DNA from: CAVTQY01 sp963736975
GTDB lineage: Bacteria; Pseudomonadota; Alphaproteobacteria; Acetobacterales; Acetobacteraceae
Direction of reading: 5' to 3'
DNA: 64,000 nt
Assembly: GCA_963736975.1 (NCBI GenBank)
Contig: CAVTQY010000002.1
Location: 1,116,001-1,180,000 of the forward strand
Of the stretch, positions 24,121 through 33,175 are shown in pieces. Within the stretch, counting starts at the first letter, position 1; every line of letters begins with the position of its first letter. The notes beneath the pieces were generated by a model that saw only the letters and a program-made list of their open reading frames with translations, was not told where the DNA came from and searched no databases. A program made the translations under genes and the position numbers.

Positions 24121-26526
24121 ATGAAACTGCTTTGGTTGATATCGCTCATCATAGCTCTGGCGATTGTGCCAGGGTTGTTGGCGCGCGCCCAGGACGCCGG
24201 CGCAGGCTCGCCGGCAGCACCGCCAGCGATCACCGGTGCCGAGGCACGCCAGGCGCTGGAGGTGCTCAATAACCCGCAGAAGCGGGCGGAGATGGTCAGC
24301 ACGCTGGAGACCATCATCAAGGCTCAGTCGCCGCAGTCGCCCGCGATGGCTGCGACAGGGGTGACGGCGGCGGCTTCGGCCCCGGCTACGGCGTCGGGAA
24401 GCAAGCCGGCCGCTGGGGATGCAAACGTGGCCACGCCGGCCAAGGTGCAGTTGAAGCCGAACAGCCTTGGTGCCGTCCTTGTGACGAGCGCATCCGGCTG
24501 GCTTGGCCGGATCTCAGCACAGGCGGTCAACGGTGCCCGGAAAGTGCAGAGCATTCCGTTGCTGTGGGGGTGGGCCGTCGTCATGGCCACCAATCCGGTG
24601 GCCCTTACGCTGCTGCGGGAGGCGGCATGGCGGGTGGCGATCGCTTTTGCCTGCGGATTACTGATTGAATGGGCGGTTCGGCGGCTGCTGCGCCGTCCTG
24701 TCCTGCTCCTGGAAGGACGATTGGTCGGAGCCGCGCCGGTGCCCGGCGCGGATATCGACGACGGCGAGGCACGTGCCGAAGCCGGGGAGGGTGAGCCGCG
24801 TCTTCGCCGTCGGCAGGCTGCCACCGCACTGCTCAAACGGCTTCCGCTGGCGCTGACGCGGCTGATGCTGGACCTGTTACCGGTGCTGGCTTTCGCGTTT
24901 GCCGGGCATATCGTCGCCGTCACGCCGCTCGGCGGCACCGACCAGACGCGGCTGATTGTCCTGGCGATGGTGGACGCATATGCGACGTGCAGCGCGGTGA
25001 TCTGCTTTGCGCGCATGATGCTATCCGCCAAAAGCCGGCAATTGAGACTGCTGCCCGTCTCCGACCCGACGGCCATGTGGGCGACGCGCTGGGTACGGCG
25101 GATCGCTGCCGTCGCCATTTTCGGCTATGCGATCGCCAGTGTGGGGCTGTTGCTCAATATGTCCCTGCCGGCCCATGATGGTCTGCTCAAAACGGCCGGA
25201 CTGATCAATCACATCTTCCTCGCCGTGATGGTGGTGCAGAAGCGACGCGCGGTGGCTAAACGGCTCCACGCGCCACCCGGCGTGACGGGCGTGATTGCAC
25301 GGATGCGCAATGCCATCGCGCCTGTTTGGCACTGGATCGCGCTGTTCTTCATCGCGGCGATCTGGATCGTGTGGGCGGTGGAGATCCCTAACGGTTTCAC
25401 CGCCGCTCTGCGCTTCTTTGTGGTTCTGGTCCTTGTGCTGGCGGTCGCGCGCATGGTTTCGATCCTGCTTCTCGGCTCGATCGAGCGCGCCATGCACCTC
25501 TCGCCCGAGATCGCTGAACGCTATCCAGGGTTGGACAGCCGGCTGCAGGCCTATCATCCCTTATTGCAGGCCGTCGCGCGCGGCCTTGTCGCGATCGCGG
25601 CTGGGATCGCGCTGCTTGAATTCTGGGGTGTGCCGCTCTTCGCGTGGTTCACCGTCAGTCTGCTCGGCCGCAGGTTGGCCGCCGCTTTCGGCACGACGCT
25701 GCTGACCGTGGTACTGGCGCTAATGGTATGGGAAGCAGCGAACGCGGCTATCGAGGCGAATCTTGCCCGCCTCACGCGGGCCCAGCAGGCGGCCCGGGCG
25801 GCGCGATTGCGCACCTTGCTACCGCTGTTGCGGGCGACGCTGTTGGTGGTGATCGTCGTCATCGCAGGACTGACCGTACTGTCGGAAATCGGCATCAATA
25901 TCGCGCCGTTGCTGGCCGGCGCCGGGATCGTCGGCGTGGCGATCGGCTTCGGTTCGCAGAAGTTGGTGCAGGATCTGATCACAGGCATCTTTCTGCTGCT
26001 CGAAAACGCCGTACAGGTCGGCGACTGGGTCACCGTCTCGGGTCTCTCCGGGTCTGTCGAGCATCTCTCGGTTCGCACGATCCGGCTGCGCGCCGGCGAT
26101 GGTTCGGTGCATATCATTCCGTTCAGTGCCGTCACCAGCGTGACCAATATCAATCGCGGGCTCGGCAACGCCGCCGTCAGTGTGACCGTCGCCTATGCGG
26201 AGGATACGGATCGGGTCAGCGAGGTGTTGAAGGAGATCGCCGCGGAGATGCGCACGGGGCCCGACTTCGCCTCGAAGATGCTGAGCGACCTCCAGCTCTG
26301 GGGGGTCGATAAGGTGGACGGCGCTTCGGTCACGATTTCCGGCCAAATTCCCTGCACCAATTCGGGGCGCTGGGCGGTGCAGCGCGAGTTCAACCGGCGC
26401 ATGAAAATGCGCTTCCAGGAGTTGGGGATTGCTTTCTGGAACCCGGCCCAGACCTATATCGTGCCACGCGCGCCCAACAGCCCGCGCGCGACGTTGCAAG
26501 AACGGCGGGAGGCGGCAGCCGAATGA
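24121..26526 (+). CDS. MscS-family mechanosensitive ion channel
   Basis: This large MscS-type channel has about 800 residues. It carries a signal peptide (MKLLWLISLIIALAIVPGLL, cleavage near ARAQ), an Ala/Pro-rich periplasmic region with ITGAEARQALEVLNNPQKRA, many TM helices, and a C-terminal MscS domain. In that domain the pore helix is PLLAGAGIVGVAIGFGSQKL and the beta domain contains GDWVTVSGLSGSVEHLSVRT. It should release solutes under osmotic downshock. The ATG at 24121 gives a clean signal peptide; an in-frame ATG at 24055 would add 22 residues. The stop overlaps the next gene as ATGA. Confidence 0.92.
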   Translation: MKLLWLISLIIALAIVPGLLARAQDAGAGSPAAPPAITGAEARQALEVLNNPQKRAEMVSTLETIIKAQSPQSPAMAATGVTAAASAPATASGSKPAAGDANVATPAKVQLKPNSLGAVLVTSASGWLGRISAQAVNGARKVQSIPLLWGWAVVMATNPVALTLLREAAWRVAIAFACGLLIEWAVRRLLRRPVLLLEGRLVGAAPVPGADIDDGEARAEAGEGEPRLRRRQAATALLKRLPLALTRLMLDLLPVLAFAFAGHIVAVTPLGGTDQTRLIVLAMVDAYATCSAVICFARMMLSAKSRQLRLLPVSDPTAMWATRWVRRIAAVAIFGYAIASVGLLLNMSLPAHDGLLKTAGLINHIFLAVMVVQKRRAVAKRLHAPPGVTGVIARMRNAIAPVWHWIALFFIAAIWIVWAVEIPNGFTAALRFFVVLVLVLAVARMVSILLLGSIERAMHLSPEIAERYPGLDSRLQAYHPLLQAVARGLVAIAAGIALLEFWGVPLFAWFTVSLLGRRLAAAFGTTLLTVVLALMVWEAANAAIEANLARLTRAQQAARAARLRTLLPLLRATLLVVIVVIAGLTVLSEIGINIAPLLAGAGIVGVAIGFGSQKLVQDLITGIFLLLENAVQVGDWVTVSGLSGSVEHLSVRTIRLRAGDGSVHIIPFSAVTSVTNINRGLGNAAVSVTVAYAEDTDRVSEVLKEIAAEMRTGPDFASKMLSDLQLWGVDKVDGASVTISGQIPCTNSGRWAVQREFNRRMKMRFQELGIAFWNPAQTYIVPRAPNSPRATLQERREAAAE

Positions 26527-27281
26527 GCGAAGTGCAAGCGAGAGAGGCCGATATTCCGGAGCTCGCCCAGGTCATTGCGCGCGACGGGTTCGTGTTCGTG
26601 CATAGTGCGGCGATGCGCGACATATTTCGCCGGCACGGGTCGCTGGAGGACTGGGATGCGTTCGCGGCGAGTTGGAACGACCTTGGGCTCGATACCTACA
26701 TGGCGGATGGCGGGCGTTACAGAAAGCGCCGGCACGCGGCGTTTGCCGCCGATTCCGCGGGCATCGTCCGCAAGCCGCACCAGGCGCATTACCAGAGCCG
26801 CGACTATAACGCGCTGAATGGCGGGATCGCGCGCTGGTTCGATCCGGTGCTGCCGGAGATCGGCGCCGGCTTCAGCATGCCCACTATTCTTACCACCTGC
26901 CACGCGCTGTTCGAGCGGTTGACACCGGCTCCGGCCAGCCAGCGTTTCGCGTGGCATATCGAGGTGCACCAGTTCCGGATCGAAGCGCGAGCGGGACGCG
27001 AAGGCCGGCCGACGCCAGAGGGCACGCATCAGGATGGTGTGGATCACGTCCTGGTGCTGCTGATCGGGCGGCAGAACATCAAGAGCGGTGTCACCACGGT
27101 CACCGATCTGATGCGTCGGCCGCTCGGTAGCTTCACGCTGGCCGAGCCGTTCGACGCGGCTCTGGTGGACGACAACCGGGTGATGCATGGGGTGACGCCG
27201 GTGGAACCCATCGACCCGTCGCGGCCGGGGTTCCGCGATGTGCTGGTGGTGACGTTCCGACGGGAGACGGTCCGGGCTTAA
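26523..27281 (+). CDS. 2OG-Fe dioxygenase family protein (BsmA/IDO-like)
   Basis: This 252-residue protein resembles the 2-oxoglutarate dioxygenase family that includes L-isoleucine 4-hydroxylase. The likely iron ligands are the His and Asp in EGTHQDGVDHV and the His in DNRVMHGVTPV. An arginine follows in RDVLVVTFRRE. Free aliphatic amino acids are substrates of characterised members, but the substrate here is not known. The start overlaps the channel stop as ATGA. Confidence 0.8.
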   Translation: MSEVQAREADIPELAQVIARDGFVFVHSAAMRDIFRRHGSLEDWDAFAASWNDLGLDTYMADGGRYRKRRHAAFAADSAGIVRKPHQAHYQSRDYNALNGGIARWFDPVLPEIGAGFSMPTILTTCHALFERLTPAPASQRFAWHIEVHQFRIEARAGREGRPTPEGTHQDGVDHVLVLLIGRQNIKSGVTTVTDLMRRPLGSFTLAEPFDAALVDDNRVMHGVTPVEPIDPSRPGFRDVLVVTFRRETVRA

Positions 27282-27290
27282 CAGCAAGGG

Positions 27291-27851
27291 ATGCGCATCG
27301 TCGCCGGTACCTGGCGTGGGCGGCGCCTGATTGCTCCGCCGGGTGCGGCGACGAGACCGACAGCGGACCGCGTGCGGCAGTCGTTGTTCAACATGCTGCT
27401 GCACGCCCCCTGGGCGGGACGTGATGCGATCGAGGGCGTACATGTGCTCGATGCGTTCGCCGGCACCGGCGCTTTGGGCCTGGAGGCGCTGTCGCGTGGC
27501 GCGGCGCGGGCGGTCTTTCTGGAGCAGGATGCCGATGCGTTGCGCGCCCTGCGCACCAATATCGCCGCATGCGGCGCGGAGGATCGTTGCCGCGTGATTG
27601 CCGGCGATGCGCTGCATCCGACAATTGGCCGGCCGTGCGGATTGGTGTTCCTCGATCCGCCCTACGGGTTGGACCTGGTGCGACGCGCCCTGGAACAGCT
27701 TGATGCTCGCGGCTGGATCGCCCTACGGGCGCTAGTCGTGGCTGAAACAGGGCGCGACGAGGCGATATGGACCACGCCGCTATTGGCCGAGCGCCTGCAC
27801 GGGGCGGCACGGCTCAGCGTCTGGCGGGCGGGATACTCAACAGCTTCGTGA
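27291..27851 (+). CDS. rsmD: 16S rRNA (guanine(966)-N(2))-methyltransferase RsmD
   Basis: This is a 186-residue methyltransferase with the RsmD N-terminus MRIVAGTWRGRRLIAPPG. SAM motif I is DAFAGTGALG from residue 54, and the catalytic DPPY is at residues 122-125 in FLDPPYGLD. It methylates G966 of 16S rRNA during small-subunit assembly. It lies 9 bases after the dioxygenase gene. The last 38 bases overlap the convergent DUF72 gene. Confidence 0.95.
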   Translation: MRIVAGTWRGRRLIAPPGAATRPTADRVRQSLFNMLLHAPWAGRDAIEGVHVLDAFAGTGALGLEALSRGAARAVFLEQDADALRALRTNIAACGAEDRCRVIAGDALHPTIGRPCGLVFLDPPYGLDLVRRALEQLDARGWIALRALVVAETGRDEAIWTTPLLAERLHGAARLSVWRAGYSTAS

Positions 27852-28710
27852 CCCGCTGGATGAGACCGGTGGCGTCGCGCGGTGCGCGCACTTTTATATC
27901 GTTATCGAAGTAAACAAACACGTCGTGGTTCCGGCTTGGTGCCGGGGCACCCACGCGTTCGGCATCGGCAGGTTCTTCTCCGCGTGCCCAGGCTGCGACA
28001 CGCGCGGCCCAGATGTCCAGCGCTGCATCGTCGTAGCCGCTGGCATACAGTTCCTCGGAGCCGTGCAGCCGGCAATAGACGAAATCCGCGGTCACATCCA
28101 TGAGTCGCGGCCATTCGACCGTATCGGCACAGACCAATGCGACGTTGTATGAGGTCAGCAGGTCGGTGAAGGCTTGCGTGCGGAAACTGTCATGGCGGAT
28201 CTCGAAAGCGTGTCGCAGAACGCGTGGTGCATCGGTCCTGGTCCAGGCTCGGCCTTGCAGTCGTGTGTCATGTCGGCGCGCGAGATGTGCAGCGGCTTCG
28301 GTATCCCTGGGGAGCAAGCGCAGGAAAGGTTCGATGCGGTCCGGATGGAAGGCGAAATTCGGCGGGAATTGCCACAGCATGGGCCCGAGCTTGCGTTCGA
28401 GGCGAAGCACGCCGGAGGCGAAAAAATTCGCGAGCGGTGCGGCCGCGTTGCGTAGCTTCAGCATGTGCGTGATGTAGCGCGATCCCTTGACGGCGAAGAC
28501 GAAATCCTCCGGCGTCGCTGCTGCCCATTCGGCAAAAAATTCGGGACGTTGCAAACTGTAGAACGTGCCGTTTATTTCGACCGTGGGGAATTTGCTCGCG
28601 GCGAATGCCAATTCCTTCGCCTGCGCCAGCCCGGGCGGATAGAAAACGCCGCGCCAGGGCGGATAGCGCCAGCCTGAGATGCCGATCCGTACCTCGCCTG
28701 CGCTGCGCAA
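27814..28710 (-). CDS. DUF72-family protein
   Basis: This 298-residue DUF72 (YecE-like) protein is probably a TIM-barrel fold. It shows the conserved N-terminus IGISGWRYPPWRGVFYP, the early motif FPTVEINGTFYSLQRPEFF, VKGSRYITHMLKL, and the C-terminal VYFDNDIKVRAPRDA. The biochemical function is not established. The start is a TTG at 28710 with GGGGAAG upstream; no ATG fits better. Its 3' end overlaps rsmD. Confidence 0.9.
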   Translation of the reverse strand: MRSAGEVRIGISGWRYPPWRGVFYPPGLAQAKELAFAASKFPTVEINGTFYSLQRPEFFAEWAAATPEDFVFAVKGSRYITHMLKLRNAAAPLANFFASGVLRLERKLGPMLWQFPPNFAFHPDRIEPFLRLLPRDTEAAAHLARRHDTRLQGRAWTRTDAPRVLRHAFEIRHDSFRTQAFTDLLTSYNVALVCADTVEWPRLMDVTADFVYCRLHGSEELYASGYDDAALDIWAARVAAWARGEEPADAERVGAPAPSRNHDVFVYFDNDIKVRAPRDATGLIQRVTKLLSIPPARR

Positions 28711-28773
28711 TGGGAACTTCCCCGGCGGTTGTGGCGTTTCCGACGGTCACTCCTAGCCGCAGCCGAGGATCGC

Positions 28774-29019
28774 ATGAAGTCATTGAGTACCGCCATTCTA
28801 GTGTTTGCCATTGCCGCCGGCCCTGCTTCGGCGGGCTGCTTGAGCGGAGCGGCGGTCGGCGCCGGCGTTGGTCACGTCGCCGGCCATCATGCGGTGCTCG
28901 GCGCCGTCGCCGGCTGCGCGATCGGGCACCATCACGCGAAAGTGGAGCATCGCAAGCAGGAGGAAGAGCAGCAGCAGGCTTATCAGCGTGTGCAGCACGA
29001 CCAGGAACCTGGGTACTGA
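28774..29019 (+). CDS. Small secreted glycine-rich (glycine-zipper-like) protein
   Basis: From the ATG at 28774 (GAGGA 9-5 bases before it) this is an 81-residue protein. It has a signal peptide (MKSLSTAILVFAIAAGPASA, cleavage before GC), a Gly/Ala/His segment GAAVGAGVGHVAGHHAVLGA and a charged, Gln-rich C-terminal tail. The spacing of glycines resembles glycine-zipper envelope proteins. The two cysteines flanking the Gly segment could form a disulfide. The role is unknown. Confidence 0.7.
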   Translation: MKSLSTAILVFAIAAGPASAGCLSGAAVGAGVGHVAGHHAVLGAVAGCAIGHHHAKVEHRKQEEEQQQAYQRVQHDQEPGY

Positions 29020-29039
29020 GCGGAAGCGCAGCAGCGGCT

Positions 29040-29465
29040 ATGCACGGAATCTGTCTGCTCATCGGGCCGGACCGCGGTGCGATCACCTGGTGGCAGATGA
29101 CGTTGCGTCGTGTGCTCACGTTCTTCATCGGTTTGTCGTGATCCGGCTGGCCGGATTGCGGGCGTTCAGCCGGGCGACCTCGCTGGATATCATTCTGGCG
29201 ATCCTGATCGGCTCCAATCTGAGCCGCGGCATAACGCACGGATCGCCATACTTTCCGACGGTAGCGCCGACGGCGGGGCTGGTGGCGCTTTACTGAATTT
29301 CCATCCAGCTCGCGCAGCAGTCGATGGGTTGGCAGAATTCTGAAGGGCAATCCGGCAAGCGGGCCTTCCGGCTGTGCGGGCAGTTGCGACCGCAACGCTG
29401 GAACGCAGCGGCTCGGGAGACGTAGAGCGCGACAAGCCGGGCGTGACAGATGCCGAGCGCATGTC
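29040..29465 (+). pseudogene. Decayed DUF421 (YetF-like) membrane-protein gene
   Basis: Three frames in succession look like one DUF421 protein. From ATG 29040 the first reads MHGICLLIGPDRGAITWWQM to TFFIGLS and then stops. A shift at about 29138 restores VIRLAGLRAFSRATSLDIIL through GSNLSRGITHGSPYFPT, typical of the first TM pair and the loop of DUF421. After a stop at 29294-29296 a third frame holds a C-terminal-like AIRQAGLPAVRAVATATLER (about 29350-29410). The middle domain is missing. I infer a pseudogene with a frameshift and an internal deletion. The recognition is from memory of the family pattern. Confidence 0.5.
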
Positions 29466-29489
29466 CCACCAATACCAACAGATGGCTCC

Positions 29490-31022
29490 CTATCCCCAAC
29501 GCTTCACAAAGGCCTCCACCTCTCGCAGCAGGACGCCGTCCGCGGACACGCGTGGCACCTTGTGCTGGCCGCCGAGCGCACCACGCGCCCGCATCCAGGC
29601 CGCGAAAGAGCCGGGCGGGAGGACGACCACCTCGGGCGCATCGATGCCGAACCCGCCCGCCCGATGGTCCCGATAATCCGCATTGCGGGTGCAAAGCGCC
29701 GCATCCAATGCCGCCGCGAATCGTGCCGTTGCGTCGTGATCCTCAGGCATGTCGGCCCACTCCAGCAGCCAGCGATGGCCGCCGCGCGGGCGAGACGTAT
29801 CGGGAAACACCGGCCCCACAATGTAGTCCGTCACAGCCGCGCCGATCGCCGTCGCGGCTTCGGCGACTGCCTGCTCGATCTCCTCGCCGATCAGATGCTC
29901 CCCGAACGCGGACAGTGAATAAGAGAGCCGCCCCGTAATCAACAACCGCGGCGGGCGGCGCGAGACCAGCCGCACCGTATCGCCCAGCACATAGGCGAAC
30001 AGCCCGGCATTGGAGGACAGCACCAACGCGTAGTTCACCCCCGGCTCGGCGTTCGCCAGCCAATGCCGGGTCGGCGCCGCGGCATCGACCTCATCCACCG
30101 GTACGAACTCGTGGAACAGACCGCGGTCGAGTATCATCCGCAGGCCCTCGCCGTAGCCGCGATCGGCAATAGCGATGAAGCCCTCGCTCGCCGGATACAC
30201 TTCGCGCAGCTCCGCCCTGCTGCCCGCGAACAGTGCGGCGAAGCGCGCGCAATACGGCGCGAAATCTACGCCGCCATGGATGAACAACTCGAGCCGCGGA
30301 AACCAATTCGCCACAAGAACCGGCTGCTCCGGCCGCAACTGGGCGAGCTTCGCGAAGAACAGCAGCACCCAGCTTGGTGTGCCGCTGAGGCTGCGTATAT
30401 CCGCCGCGAGCGAAAGCGGGGCCAGCCGGTCGATCTTCGCCTGCCAGTCCGCCAGCAAAGCGAGTTCCGACGGTGGAAAACTGCGCGGACGCGCCCACAG
30501 GGGCATCTCCCGAGCCGCGATGCCGCTCAGGTCGCCGCTCTGGATGCCGGGCGCCAGCTCGGTCAGCGCTGTGCTCCCACCCAGCATGAAGTTGCGTCCC
30601 GCAAACAGCCGGCTGTCGGGGCGTGCGCGCAGATGCCATGTAAACAGGTCCAGCACTGCCCCGCGGTTGCTCGCATTCATCGCCCAGGATACGGGAATGT
30701 ATTTCGTCTTTCCGGTCGCCGTGCCTGATGTTGCGGCGAAATACGGAATCACCCCCGGCCAGCTTACGTTGCTCAGTCGCGGAAACACGGGCTGCCAATA
30801 GTCGCGCCAGAAATCCTCGTAGCGGCGCAGCGGCACCAGTCGCTGGAAATCCTCTACACTGTGGATACGCTCGAAACTGTGGCCCCGGCCGAAATGCGTC
30901 TCTCTCGCGCGTCGTGTCAACGCCAGCAGAGTCGCGCGCTGCGCTTTGGCGGGGTCCTGCGCCTCCAGCAGTGCGGCACGCAGCCGCGCGTAGGCGCGCA
31001 GCAGCGGCGTCGCGTCAAGCAC
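29490..31022 (-). CDS. GH3-family acyl-adenylating protein
   Basis: This is a 510-residue protein of the GH3 (auxin-responsive promoter) family. In plants, GH3 enzymes adenylate a carboxylic acid and join it to an amino acid; bacterial members are uncharacterised. The three nucleotide-binding motifs are ATSGTATGKTKYIPVS near residue 95, YPASEGFIAI near 290, and YALVLSSNAGLFAYVLGDTV near 350. The GTG at 31022 is chosen because it overlaps the acylase stop by 8 bases and gives LDATPLLRAYARLRAALLEA; the frame is open to 31085 but there overlaps the acylase. It is the last gene of a flippase-acylase-GH3 run. Confidence 0.87.
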   Translation of the reverse strand: MLDATPLLRAYARLRAALLEAQDPAKAQRATLLALTRRARETHFGRGHSFERIHSVEDFQRLVPLRRYEDFWRDYWQPVFPRLSNVSWPGVIPYFAATSGTATGKTKYIPVSWAMNASNRGAVLDLFTWHLRARPDSRLFAGRNFMLGGSTALTELAPGIQSGDLSGIAAREMPLWARPRSFPPSELALLADWQAKIDRLAPLSLAADIRSLSGTPSWVLLFFAKLAQLRPEQPVLVANWFPRLELFIHGGVDFAPYCARFAALFAGSRAELREVYPASEGFIAIADRGYGEGLRMILDRGLFHEFVPVDEVDAAAPTRHWLANAEPGVNYALVLSSNAGLFAYVLGDTVRLVSRRPPRLLITGRLSYSLSAFGEHLIGEEIEQAVAEAATAIGAAVTDYIVGPVFPDTSRPRGGHRWLLEWADMPEDHDATARFAAALDAALCTRNADYRDHRAGGFGIDAPEVVVLPPGSFAAWMRARGALGGQHKVPRVSADGVLLREVEAFVKRWG

Positions 31023-33066
31023 GGAACTCGGTGCGGTGGGGGAATAGCCGCCGCACCGTCTCCGGGCGCAGCGGCAGGTGCACATATTCGCCGCCGCGCC
31101 ACAACGGCACCTGGTCCATCAGTGTGGTGCTGCCGAGCCAGCCATCCTGCCCGCCCAGCAGCACGAACCAGTTGCGGTCCGGGTTCGACAGATCGGAGAT
31201 ATGCCGCGCCGTGACCACCAGCCCGGCGGCGTGCCGGCGGTTGGTCACCGGATGGCTGGTCTTCATCAACGCCTCGTTGCTGCCTGCAACCGGCCAGCCG
31301 CCGAACCGGTACGGCCGGCCTAGCAGCGGGATGGCGGCGAACGGGTGCGGCAGCGCGAGGCGATGCAACCCGCCCCAACACGCGAACCGCCGCAGGTCGC
31401 GGTCCGCTGCCCGGGCCGCCCGCGGCGCCGCTCGCGCCAACGCGTCCGTATCGGCTGCCTCGATCTCCGCGCGCGCCAGGGCGCGCGACCGCCAAGTATG
31501 TGAATAGATCCTGGCCGTCTTCCGCCCCCGCAACGCGACCAACAGATGATGCACCAGCAGCTCGAAGCCCAGCGCGCCATCCGATTCTGCCTCGTATCGC
31601 CCGTCCCAGCCGGACAGACACGCCGCCAATCGCGCGGCCCCGGATGCATGACGCTGCAATAACCCCAGCAACACATCGCGGAACCCCAGGGCCGGCCGCA
31701 CCATCGTATCAAGCTGTATCGCGCGCAGCAGCTCGAAATCCGCGCAGCCCTGCAACGCCAGTTCGCGCAATCGCTCGAACCGCGTTCGGGGGGAGAACAC
31801 ATAGCCTACGGGCACCGGTGCCTGCTCGGGCCGTTCGTTGGCGGACGCCACCACGCCGTCCGCCGGATTGAAGGTCGCCGGCAGCGCCGCGCTGCCCATG
31901 ACGCGCTCCCAACCCGCCTCTTCCGGCGGCAAGATCGGCGGCGCCGGCACCGCGGCCCGTTCCGGCAGACGCACCGCCATCAGCTTGCCGACATGCCCGT
32001 CCGCGTCGGCATAGACCAGGTTCTGCCCCGGTACGCCGAACAGCTCCGCGGCTTCTCGAAACTCCTGCCAACTTCGCGCCCGGCTGATCCGCAGCATCGC
32101 AGTCAGCTCGTCGCTCGGCTGGTGCCCCATCCAACGCAGCGCCACCGCACGCTTCAATCGCAGGAACGACGCGTCCGAAACGATCGGCCCGAAGCGTGTC
32201 TCGCGCAGCGCCACGCTGCGCGGCCGGCCCCAACGCACGCGGACGGTTTCATGCCGAACGGTAATCTCGCCAGCCGGGATGGCGCTGACATCCACAAGGT
32301 CGCTGCTCGCCGCGTGCAGGTTCGTCCCGCCCCAGGCCACATGGGGATTCCGCCCCAGGGCGAACATCGGCACGCCCGGTATCATCAGCCCCACCGCCTT
32401 GAAGCCCGGCGACCAATACCCCGCCAGCAACCAGGGGCCGGGCAGGGACGCCCCTAGATGCGGGTCGCTCGCCAGCCATGCCGCCCCGGTTTCGCTGCGC
32501 GACCCGGCAACCACCACTGAATTGCTGCCCGACCGGCCGATACTCTCAGCTACTGCCGTTACGCGCCGCCAGATCGCGTCAGCCACCGCCTGGTTCTGCC
32601 GCAACAGCCCCATCCAGGTGAACCAGGTCACGTCGAGCGACACCAACCGTCCGAGCGTCAGCACATCCGCGATCGTCCACACCTCGCGCCTGAGCCCCAG
32701 CAGGCCGAATTCCGGCGGCAAAGCGGATGCGAGCTCGATCCCCTGGTTCACGCCGGCGACGAAGGCCTCCAACCAGGCTCGAGTCTCCGCCGGCAGCGCC
32801 TCGACCATCCGCGGCACTGCGCGTCCGAAATCCACCAGCCGCAGCGCATGATCGATCTCGATGCCCAGCGGGCCGATCATCTCCGCTACACGGCCCTGCG
32901 ACAGCCGGCGCATCAACTCCATCTGCGTCCAGCGCAGATGCACATGCACCGCGCCTAGCACCATCGCGAGGTCGGCGTCGCTTTCCGCTTCGATGAACGG
33001 GATCTGGTGCGCGTCCCAGTGGACGGACACCGGGGCGGCCAGCTTCAGGCCGCGTACCGGCAGCAT
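31015..33066 (-). CDS. Penicillin-acylase-family (Ntn) hydrolase, possibly truncated at the N-terminus by an in-frame TGA
   Basis: This 683-residue protein from the ATG at 33066 is an N-terminal-nucleophile amidohydrolase made as a precursor that cleaves itself. The cleavage site is predicted at G180-S181 in GRSGSNSVVVAGSR, making Ser181 the nucleophile. LGRNPHVAWGGTNLHAASSD and DGVVASANERP are further family motifs. The same frame continues upstream across one TGA (33073-33075) to an ATG at 33171, 4 bases after the flippase stop, giving MRRFGGMALLGAWLIRQHAW, a possible membrane anchor. So the original start may be 33171, interrupted by a nonsense change. No signal peptide remains from 33066. 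Characterised relatives act on acyl amides; the substrate here is unknown. Confidence 0.85.
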   Translation of the reverse strand: MLPVRGLKLAAPVSVHWDAHQIPFIEAESDADLAMVLGAVHVHLRWTQMELMRRLSQGRVAEMIGPLGIEIDHALRLVDFGRAVPRMVEALPAETRAWLEAFVAGVNQGIELASALPPEFGLLGLRREVWTIADVLTLGRLVSLDVTWFTWMGLLRQNQAVADAIWRRVTAVAESIGRSGSNSVVVAGSRSETGAAWLASDPHLGASLPGPWLLAGYWSPGFKAVGLMIPGVPMFALGRNPHVAWGGTNLHAASSDLVDVSAIPAGEITVRHETVRVRWGRPRSVALRETRFGPIVSDASFLRLKRAVALRWMGHQPSDELTAMLRISRARSWQEFREAAELFGVPGQNLVYADADGHVGKLMAVRLPERAAVPAPPILPPEEAGWERVMGSAALPATFNPADGVVASANERPEQAPVPVGYVFSPRTRFERLRELALQGCADFELLRAIQLDTMVRPALGFRDVLLGLLQRHASGAARLAACLSGWDGRYEAESDGALGFELLVHHLLVALRGRKTARIYSHTWRSRALARAEIEAADTDALARAAPRAARAADRDLRRFACWGGLHRLALPHPFAAIPLLGRPYRFGGWPVAGSNEALMKTSHPVTNRRHAAGLVVTARHISDLSNPDRNWFVLLGGQDGWLGSTTLMDQVPLWRGGEYVHLPLRPETVRRLFPHRTEFRA

Positions 33067-33175
33067 CGCCAGTCATCGCTCCAAGGACACGCTGTCGCGC
33101 GCCGGCACCCTCCAGGCGTGCTGCCTGATCAGCCAGGCGCCGAGCAGCGCCATTCCGCCAAACCGTCGCATGACA

